Source: Brasenia schreberi
Lineage: Eukaryota > Streptophyta > Magnoliopsida > Nymphaeales > Cabombaceae
Length of the DNA stretch: 64,000 nt
Direction of reading: 5' to 3'
NCBI GenBank assembly: GCA_036023115.1
Contig: JAYKKT010000091.1
Coordinates: 34,295,001-34,359,000, forward strand
Shown here: positions 56,152 through 64,000 of the stretch, in pieces
How positions within the stretch are numbered: position 1 is the stretch's first letter
Layout: each line of letters starts with the position of its first letter
Made by a program: the position numbers and the translations under genes
Notes under the pieces: model-generated
Seen by the model: only the letters and a program-made list of their open reading frames with translations
Told to the model about the DNA's origin: nothing
The model's database searches: none

Positions 56152-57730
56152 TTGAAGGAATCGAGTGTATTGGGAAGCATGTTACGGGTGCAAATTTTGA
56201 GAAAACATACCAAACTTGAGGTTAGTCCAAATCTTTTGATTTTGCATGAAATGGAAAGCAAAAATAAGATGTTTAGATGTATCCTTGACCCAAAATGTTA
56301 TCAAAGTTGGGCTAGGAGCATGAAAAAATATTTTTTGTCAAAAGATTTTTGGGATTACATTGATGGAACCATACAAGAACCAATTTTGAATATTGATGGT
56401 TTGAACGATGATGAGATTATTAAAATTCATGAAAAATTTAAGCAAGACTTAAAAGTATAGGAAAAAATGAATGAAAAAATTACTTGGATTATTTGTCAAA
56501 ATGTAGATGACAAACTTCGAAATAGAATTAGTGCTTTCGAAAATGCATTTGAAACTTGGGAATATTTAAAGAAACTCCATTCTCAAGATGATTTTGTTTT
56601 TCAAATTGATTTGATGGAAATCTTAATAAATCAGATGAATTTCAAGAGTTTTTGGACAATCAATATATTTTTTTCTTTATGCGTGGGTTAAAGAGATAAT
56701 TTGAAAACATTAGATCAAATTTAATACATAGAAAACCTAGACCTAGAGGAGATTCGTTTTTGGATGACCTTGTTAAGAAGAAAACAAGGTTGAAAAATAT
56801 GAATGTTGCCAAAGAAGCCGTTCTTGCCGCATCCAAACCGGAAGTTAACTTAAAGACTTACAAGCCTCCACATGCGAAAAATGCTGAAAGAACATCAAAG
56901 AAGCCTATGGGTCCGTGGCCTAACAAGGACACCATTTGTCACTATTGCAAGGAAAGTGGATAATCAAAACCACTTATCTTCTTCTCCGAAAAAAGTTTGG
57001 AAATGTGAGAGCCATGGAAGAAAAAGGAGTCTTGCCCAACATAATTAAAGCATACATAGAAGAAATGTTTAAGGAAAAAGCAAGCATCTCTGGGAATGCT
57101 CTATCCACCTCTCAAGGTTTGTATTGGTTTTTAGATTCGGGTGCTTCTTTTCATATGACATATTGTGAAAATTCCTTGATTGAATCTCATGAAACCGTTG
57201 AAAAACATGTATTTACGACCGATGGTACAAAACTTCAAATTAAGAAAATAGGGAATTTTGAAAAAGAAAATTATAAAATCCAAAATGTAAGTTTTATACC
57301 TAAACTTAACTTGAACTTACTTTCGGTTGCTCAAATCTGTGATAATGATTGTATAATTACTTTCTCATCCAAACATTGTGTGGTGCATGATCATCTATTG
57401 AGGAAGGTGATTGGTCAAGGCCATAGAAAAAGTGGACTATACAAAATGAATTATCTTGTTATGCCAAATTTTGAGTCTTGTAATATAGCCCAAGATGCTA
57501 CTCTTTGGCATAAAAGACTTTGGCATTTGGATTTACAAAAACTATGTAACACTCCCTTATGAAAAAGATTAGAAAACAAAAGTATTCTTGGGAAAATGCA
57601 TCATCTCACTTTTAGAGAAATAAACTATGTACCGAACAAAGCTTTTGATTTAATACATTCGGATGTTTGGGGTCCCCCGCCGTTGTTTCTAAGGGAGGAG
57701 TTCAATACTATGTGATATTTGTAGACGACT
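56152..57730 (+). pseudogene. Copia gag, protease and start of integrase
   Basis: Gag runs from 56152 to about 56960, with WARSMKKYFLSKDFWDYIDG, WIICQNVDDKLRNRISAFE and the first half of a zinc knuckle (CHYCKESG) broken by a stop. Protease has the intact catalytic FLDSGASFHM (about 57131-57160) and TTDGTKLQIKKIGN. GAG-pre-integrase has LWHKRLWHLDLQKL, then HSDVWGPPP. Stops at 56458 and 56957 and shifts after 56690 and 57560 break it. The integrase stops at FVDDFTR where the hAT element begins and resumes at 61754. Confidence 0.86.
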
Positions 57731-57940
57731 TTACTCGCCTATGTCACACAGACACCTCTAGGAGGTGAAGTGTCTGGGCCGACACGGGTGCGACACCGAC
57801 ACGGACACCGTGTTGGTGCGGCATCGACACGGTGTCGTATAACTGCGACACAGTCAACGTGTCGAGACATAAACCTGGGTGCGATCAACGTGTCGAGCAC
57901 ATTTTCGTGTGTTTTTTTAGGTCATGAGTATAAAATGTGC

Positions 57941-58370
57941 CTTGCCCGCACGCGATTCAGCCAACGTCTTCCTCCTTCCTCCTGCCCGCATGCGATTCAG
58001 CCAGCGTCTTCCTCCTTCCTCCTGCCCGCACGCGATTCAGCCAGCGTCTTCCTTCTTCCTCCTGCCTGCACGCGATTTAGCCAGCGCCTTCCTCCTTCCT
58101 CTTGCCCGCACGCAATTCAGCCAGCGCCTTCCTCCTTCCTCCTGCCCGCACGCGATTCAGCCAACGCCTTCCTCCTTCCTCCTGCCCGCACGCGATTCAG
58201 CCAGCGTCTTCCTCCTTCCTCCTGCCCGCACGCGATTCAGCCAACGTCTTCCTCCTTCCTCCTGCCCGCACGCGATTCAGCCAGCGCCTTCCTCCTTCCT
58301 CCTGCCCGCACGCGATTCAACCAACGTCTTCCTCCTTCCTCCTTCCTCCTTCCTCCTTCCTCCTACCCGC
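57941..58370 (+). repeat. 40-bp minisatellite in the hAT subterminal region
   Basis: About ten units begin every 40 bases from 57951 to 58311, each close to CGCGATTCAGCCAGCGTCTT followed by CCTCCTTCCTCCTGCCCGCA. It ends in a run of CCTCCTT repeats. The only unit differences are single transitions. Because 40 is not a multiple of 3, every plus-strand frame stays open and three overlapping false proline/serine-rich frames arise. Confidence 0.92.
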
Positions 58371-58562
58371 ACGCGGTTAAATCTTTGATTCTTTTAACAA
58401 TAACAGATAACGGTAGTGCCACCTTGTTGTGAGAGACGTAATGACAAAGGGTTCTACTGAGGTCCATATATGGTCTACTATGGTTTTTGTAGCAGAAACA
58501 AGTCAACAATTAGCCAAATCGAGAAAATAGCTGAATGGAAGTAAAATGTGCAGTACTCAACC

Positions 58563-58640
58563 TTCTGGATCAGTTTTCCCTTACATGCTAAGTTTATATC
58601 GGATTCAACAATTTGGTCAGCTGCTTCCTTATTTTTGCTC
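58563..58640 (-). other. Exon-like segment inside the hAT element
   Basis: The minus strand reads SKNKEAADQIVESDINLACK, then GKLIQK. It is bounded by TTTACAAAAG on one side and AAG|GTTGAG on the other, which resemble splice sites. The composition looks coding but the protein is not recognised. It may be a captured host exon or chance. Confidence 0.25.
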
Positions 58641-59183
58641 TTTTGTAAAGTATAACAACACAATTAAGAGAGAGCTAATTAAGATATGAAGAGAGTGACA
58701 GTTAAGAAATATAGGAAAAAAGATCATGGGAACACAAATATGCTATCAAAACATGCAGTGCTCGCACTAAGACTGCAATAGTATGTTGTGTGTTGATATG
58801 TGCTTTGCTGATTGTGTTACTACTACTTCATGCTTTATCTTTATCAATGATCCTAACGTCATTTTTATATGATTTGGTTTTCTCTGTAAACTTTGTGGTG
58901 GATTGAATGTTCCTCTAACATGCTCAAAAGAACAAAAACGAGTAATAGAGAAGGGATGCCTGTTCAAAGTTTTAAAACAAATATGAATACTTGTAAACCT
59001 GATCACCAGCTACATTCACTTTTACCCGCTTTTTCTTTTTACAATCTACATACTAAATCTCTAGATTTGTTTTATATTACAAGTTGTTGGTAATTTTATG
59101 ACTGATTCCATCTCCTATTTGTTTGTTTTTGATATTTTGTTTTCAATCAGATTGTGAAATTATGAATTGAGTTAATCCTAAAA

Positions 59184-61378
59184 ATGGCCGACAATAGAAA
59201 AGGAAAAGGAGTATCAATTGGTACTGGCCCTACTGGGAGTTCTGGTGGAAGTATTCCTTCAAGTTCAGGATCAACAACAAAAGTTTCAAAACCTTCAATA
59301 CCTCGTGATGATGCACCATTGTGGATGCATGTACAAAAGGGAGAATTATACGAAGGTGGTGGAGGTAATACACATTTTATGTGTAAATTTTGCAACATGA
59401 AATTTACAGGATCATATACCAGAGTGAAGGCACATCTTTTAAAATTATCAAAACATGGTATAAGAGCATGTCCGAATGTGGATGAAGATTTACGAAGACA
59501 ATTAATGAAAAAGCAAGATGAGTATGAAAAGAAGAACGAAAGGAGTGAAAAAGGAACAAATATTCCATTATTTGGTGGATACAAAGAAGATGCAGAAAAG
59601 AAAAGAAAGTTAATCCAAAGTCAATTTAAAGGTTTTAGAGGAGGAGCAATTGAAAAATCGTTTAATGTAGTTGGAAGGGAGGAGATGGATAGAAAGGTTG
59701 AAAAATTTTTCTTTTCAAGTTCACTTCCTTTTAATGTAGCAAGAAATCCATATTGGAAAGATCTTGTCACTTCATTGGCTAATTGTAATTTACATGGTTA
59801 TGTTCTTCCAAGTTCTGAAAAATTGCGAACCATTATTCTTCAAGAAGAAAAAGCCAATATTGAAAGACTTTTATAACATAAGAAGTTTTCATGGGAAACT
59901 AATGGTGTTTCTATTGTTTCTGATGGATGGAGTGATATTCAAAGGCGTCCACTCATTAATTTCATTGCTTATTCAATTAGTGGGCCAATATTTTTGAAGT
60001 CGGTTGATGCATCTGGAGAAATTAAAACTGCAGGATACTTGAAAGATTTATTTGTAGAAGTTATTAAGAGTGTTGGACCAGATAATGTTGTACAAATAAT
60101 CACTGATAATGCAGCTAATTGCAAAAGTGCAGGGTTAAGTTTGGAAGGTGAGTATCAACACATTTTTTGGACACCTTGTGTAGCTCACAGTTTAAATTTG
60201 GCTCTTTCTCGTATATGTAAGCTATCAGATATGGCAACAGATTGTATGAAGATAAGGAATTTTATAATGAATCACCATTTAATTTCAGCGATATTCAATA
60301 AACATTCTCATTTAAAGTTGTTGAAGGTTGCAGAAACACGTTTTGCTTCTTTGATTGTGATGGTAAAAAGATTCAACACAATAAAGATATCATTGATTCA
60401 GATGGTTACTGATCCAAGTTGGGATGCATACCGTGGTAACAAGGTTGAAGATCAAACAAGGGCCCAAGTAGTAAAATTCTTAATGATTTATGGTGGGATA
60501 AAGTATCATATTTTCTTGAATTCACAGAGCCTATGTAGGAGATATTGAGAGAAGTTGATAAAGATGAACCAATGCTTCATAAAGTTTATGAAATGTGGGA
60601 TACCATGATTGAAAAAGTTGAGTTAATAATTTTAAAGCATGAGAGAAAAGAACTTCATGAGACATCAATATTTTATAATCATATCCATTCTATATTAGTA
60701 TCAAGATGGGACAAAAGTAACACTCCCTTGCATTGTTTAGCACATTCTTTAAATCCAAGATATTATGGGAAGAAATGGTTGCATGAGAGCATTGGGCGTT
60801 GTCCTCCTAATCAAGATCCTGAAATAGCAAAGAATAGACAAATATGTTTGGGAAGGATTTATCGTGACTCATACTTACTTAGGAAGTAAATTCTGAATAT
60901 GAAAAGTTTTCTTGTGCCAGACTTGATTCATTAGAAGCACTGGAAGCAAGGGATTATCAAGATCCACTAGATTGGTGGGCATGTTATGGATTTGAGATGC
61001 CTCTTCTTCAAAAGCTTGCATCAAAATTATTATCTCAACCTGCTACTTCTTCTTGTTGTGAAAGAAATTGGAGTACATATTCTCAAATTCACAATATCAA
61101 AAGGAACAATCTATCAAGTAGTCATGCTGAAGACTTGGTTTATGTCCATTCAAATCTGAGATTGGTTTCACGATCTAATGCTGAGTACAGGTAAAAATTG
61201 CTAATCTTTTAAAATGATTTTCTTTGCTTGCATCATGATGATTATTGTTGATCTTTTTTTGTTATTTATTTGCATATATTGCAGTGAAGGAGCATCAAAA
61301 TATTGGGATGCAAACCCAAAGGAATATCACTTAGATGACAACCAAGATTTGCAATACTCTAAATATGGAACTCACTGA
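59184..61378 (+). pseudogene. hAT transposase (BED finger, DUF659, dimerisation domain), inactivated
   Basis: Two exons: 59184-61190 and 61285-61378, with clean GT/AG and split codon AG|T. The N-terminus is Gly/Ser-rich. A BED-type zinc finger covers about residues 45-95 (CKFCNMKFTG, then HLLKLSKHGIRAC). The RNase H-like core shows VSIVSDGWSD and VVQIITDNAANCKSAG (both expected Asp present) and TPCVAHSLNLAL. The C-terminal dimerisation domain has SSCCERNWSTYS and EDLVYVHSNLRL. Lesions: TAA at 59874-59876, a frameshift near 60480 followed by an in-frame stop, and a frameshift near 60890. The family normally encodes about 650-750 residues, so the gene was full length before decay. The element can now move only with transposase from another copy. 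Confidence 0.9.
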
Positions 61379-61761
61379 TCCAATAGTCCCTTCAGTTAAT
61401 GATATTGTTGATAGTGAAGATCTATAATTTATTAGGTACATGTTCATTACTTCATTTTATTTATCAAACATTAATATTGTTCATAGTTGATAAATGATAT
61501 TATGATAATATTGTTGATATAACATAGGTAGTTCTTTACTTGTTCTGCTTTCATATAAAGTTGTGTACTTATTGTTGTCATCATATTCTTATGTTAATTG
61601 ATGTCTCACTTGTTCTAGGCTTTTAACTTGAATTAGTTGAATATATAATATATATATATAATATTATATACCCTAGCCGTGTCGCCGCACCCAAATTTTT
61701 GAAAATTTGCCGTATCCCGCACTCGCACCCACACCCGCACCCGTGTGACATAGTTACTCGC

Positions 61762-63018
61762 TTTACTTGGATATATCTCTTGAAACATAAATCAAAAGAG
61801 TTTGAGAAATTTGTAATCTTTTGCAACATGATCAAAAATCAATTTGGAGCCACCATTAAGATTTTTAGATCGGATTCAGGAGGAGAATACATATCAAATG
61901 AATTCCAAAAATTTATTAAATCAAATGGGATTTTTCATCAAAAGTCATGTACTAAACGCCTCAATAAAATGGCTTGGCTGAAAGGAAACATAGACATATT
62001 ATAGAAACATGTTGAACTATGTTAATTTTCAGTAATGTTCTTAAATTTTTATGGGCAAAAGCTACTATCTTATAAATAGAATGCCTTCATCCAATCTTGA
62101 AAATATTTCTCCTTTTGAAAAAGTATATAATATTTCTCCCAATTATGAAAGACTTAGAGTTTTTGGATGTAGATGTTTTGTGTGTATAGATAAAAATGAT
62201 AAACTATCTCCTAGGGCTATTGAATGCGTATTTCTTGGTTATAGCATAGTTAAGAAGGGTTATAGGTGTTTTGATCCAATTGATGACAAATTATATGTTT
62301 CTAAGGATGCAAAATTTTTTGAGAATGATGCCTACTATAAGTCTAAATCCTTAGAAAATTCTGAATCTTCCATATCTCAAGATTTTTTTGATCTAGAAGA
62401 AGACGATGATTGTGACTCTGTAGATCATCAGGATAATTCTCTTGAGAGTAGTGATGTTTCGAATACAACTGTTGATTCCCAATCTATTGTTGAATCCTTT
62501 CCATTACACTATACATGACGTCATAGAGAACCTGATGATACATGTCTAAAACCTAGGGTCTCAAAACCTTCCCAACGTTATGAATCTTTTGAACCCTAAC
62601 GCAAAAACTTGATTGCAACTCTTCATCAAGTTAAAGAATCCAAGTTTTATCATCAAGCTAAAGGTATTCTAGAATGGGAAGATGCTATGCGGGATGAACT
62701 CAACGCCCTAGACAAAGCTCATACATGGATAGTTGCACCCATACCAAAGGATAAGAAGGTTATTGGATGTCGATGGGTTTAAAAAATCAAAACCCATAGC
62801 AATGGTCATATTGAGAGATATAAAATCAGACTAGTTGCAAAGGGTTATGCCCAAGAATGTGGAATTGATTATGATGAAATATTTGCCCCGGTTGGTAGGA
62901 TAACCACAATTAGAATTCTCATAACCCTTAGCGCCATTAGGAAATGAGATATATATCAACTTGATGTTAAAAATACTTTTTTGAATGGTTATTTGATTGA
63001 AGAAGTTTATATGACTCA
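61762..63018 (+). pseudogene. Copia integrase end and start of RT, after the hAT insertion
   Basis: The frame resumes FTWIYLLKHKSKEFEKFVIF and then IFRSDSGGEYIS (integrase DDE segment, 61699-62004). After a shift, INRMPSSNLENISPFEKVYN and VFGCRCFVCIDK with an acidic linker follow (62051-62518). RT begins at about 62660: [56 protein letters not shown]. It is cut at EEVYMTHV where the next LTR starts. The catalytic YVDD, RNase H and 3' LTR are missing. Confidence 0.85.
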
Positions 63019-63356
63019 TGTTGAGATTTTAGAGTCATGATACACAAGATTAAAACAAGAAATATTACTCACATTAAGGAGGAACATATGAGAGATCGAA
63101 AGAAGGGGCAGACCTCCAATGGAGGCCGCTCTCCTCTTTCTCTCTCTTTCTTACACACAACCTTACTTCATAATACAACCTACCAGCCCTTATATAAGGA
63201 GCTGTAAAATGAAAATTGACCAAAATGACTAAAATACCCTTAGTATAGAAAATTATCAAAATGCCCCTAGTATTTCGGGCAAGTACAATAATACCTAAAA
63301 ACATTAGAAATTATAAAACTAACACAAATAACACTAGATAAGCATATTCTTCAACA
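63019..63356 (-). mobile_element. LTR of a second hairpin-repeat retroelement
   Basis: It is the same family as 26576-26865 and 30599-30905: it starts TGTTGAGATTTTAGAG, contains CTTATATAAGGAGCTGTAAAA and GGGCAAGTACAATAATACC, and ends CTTCAACA. It is followed by CCCCCCTCAAGTTGGG, the complement of the polypurine tract, so this is the 3' LTR of a minus-strand element continuing past the window. It interrupts the copia RT; ACTCA at 63014-63018 should be one target duplicate. An unrelated-looking 20-bp insertion lies near 63330. Confidence 0.85.
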
Positions 63357-64000
63357 CCCCCCTCAAGTTGGGAGTAATATACTTCGAACTCCAAACTTGC
63401 CAAAAAACTTCATATCTATTTTCATCACTGATCTGATCTTGAACAACTTCTTCGGCTGAAACATCTTTAACTTAGCCTTCCTAGCTTATCATCATAAGCA
63501 GCATCTCTGACTGCAACATCAACCCAACCTTTGGTTGATTATCACAAGCAGCATCTTCGGGCTGCAACATTAACTCAGCCTTCCTGACTGTATCATCATA
63601 AACTCAACCTTCCTGGTTGTAACAACATCAACTCAGCCATCCTGATTGTAACAACATCATCTCAGCCTTCCTTGCTATAACAACTCAACCATCCTAGCTG
63701 TAACAACAATTCAGCCATCAACAACTCAGTCATCCTGGCTGTAACAACATCATCTCAGCCTTCCTGGTTTTAACAACAACTCATCCATTTTGGCTGTAAT
63801 AATAACAACTCAGTCATCCTGACTGTAACAACATTAACTCAGCCATCCTGACTGTAACAACATTGACTCAGCCATCCTCACTGTAACAACAAAAGCAGCT
63901 ACTTTAGCTGCAACACACATTTTAGCAGTCCTCATGACTGTAATCTTCACAAGAATTTTTCACTTCTCTTAAACATTTACTCAAACACTTGATGTTCATG
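63357..64000 (-). mobile_element. Interior of the second hairpin-repeat retroelement
   Basis: About 63520-63930 holds tandem units like CAGCCATCCTGGCTG and CAGTCATCCTGACTG, separated by TAACAACATCA-type linkers. Then comes the same closing series as at 27900-27960 (AGCAGCTACTTTAGCTG, CAGTCCTCATGACTG, CACAAGAATTTTTCA). The element runs off the window; no coding is seen in the visible part. Confidence 0.85.

Larger units (their letters stand above)
57739..61753 (+). mobile_element. 4,015-bp hAT element, perfect ends, inserted in copia integrase
   Basis: Termini are CTATGTCACAC and GTGTGACATAG, a perfect 11-bp inverted repeat. The flanking 8-bp target duplication TTACTCGC is perfect (57731-57738 and 61754-61761). 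Both subterminal zones are packed with CGACAC/GTGTCG and CACCCGCACC motifs. Inside are a 40-bp minisatellite, a 5' UTR with a possible leader intron ending TTTTCAATCAG at 59151, and a damaged transposase gene on the plus strand. Removing the element and one duplicate restores the copia integrase frame VDDFTR-FTWIYLLKHK. Confidence 0.95.

Noticed and set aside
57770..58432. 220-codon proline/serine-rich open frame (and two more in other phases)
   Set aside because: It is produced by a 40-bp minisatellite that stays open in all plus-strand frames; no domain or splice context, and it lies in the hAT subterminal region.

Overview
This window is nuclear DNA of a flowering plant. It shows spliceosomal introns, a plastid sigma factor gene, an F-box gene, an IDA-type peptide precursor, and a dense load of Ty1-copia, RTE-type LINE, hAT, SINE and MITE sequences. 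The species cannot be named from the sequence. Only three loci look like real host genes; most of the rest is nested and decayed mobile DNA.

Left arm (1-14.4 kb). A single-exon secreted peptide gene of the IDA/IDL family lies at 2217-2471 (+), in AT-rich DNA with tRNA-derived SINE copies and a 240-bp tandem duplication. A decayed copia element (about 8.2-11.8 kb) and a decayed hAT transposase relic (about 11.8-13.9 kb), both on the minus strand, follow.

Gene 2 (14.4-18.8 kb, minus). A complete nine-exon F-box gene encodes a 329-residue SKIP31-like protein. Every exon joins in phase. Its last intron carries a 45-bp tandem duplication that copies the 3' splice acceptor.

Middle (18.8-47.4 kb). 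A 104-bp hAT-type MITE, an element with inverted ends that holds a LINE 3' end, and AT and TC microsatellites come first. Then comes an approximately 12-kb nest (25393-37444). An old LTR element on the minus strand contains (a) a 4.33-kb non-autonomous LTR element with a perfect CTAAG target duplication and an internal array of short hairpin-forming repeats, and (b) two RTE LINE copies joined tail to tail, one of which holds a SINE that holds a MITE. Copia pieces (37.5-43.2 kb), a patchwork of ascorbate peroxidase and ribosomal protein eS30 fragments next to a minus-strand LTR (43.2-44.3 kb), and another LINE follow.

Right arm (47.4-64 kb). Four consecutive coding exons of plastid sigma factor SIG2 are present up to sigma region 2.4. 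The exons for regions 3 and 4 are not found in the remaining 14.8 kb, so the gene either has a very large TE-filled intron or is broken. That 14.8 kb holds degenerate LINEs, a 1.2-kb non-autonomous hAT with an 8-bp target duplication, a LINE deletion derivative, and a copia element. The copia integrase is split by a 4,015-bp hAT element with perfect 11-bp ends and a perfect 8-bp target duplication. The copia is cut off at 63018 by a second copy of the hairpin-repeat LTR element, which runs off the window.

Exon boundaries, terminal repeats and target duplications were read by eye. Family names rest on recognised protein motifs; no database search was possible.
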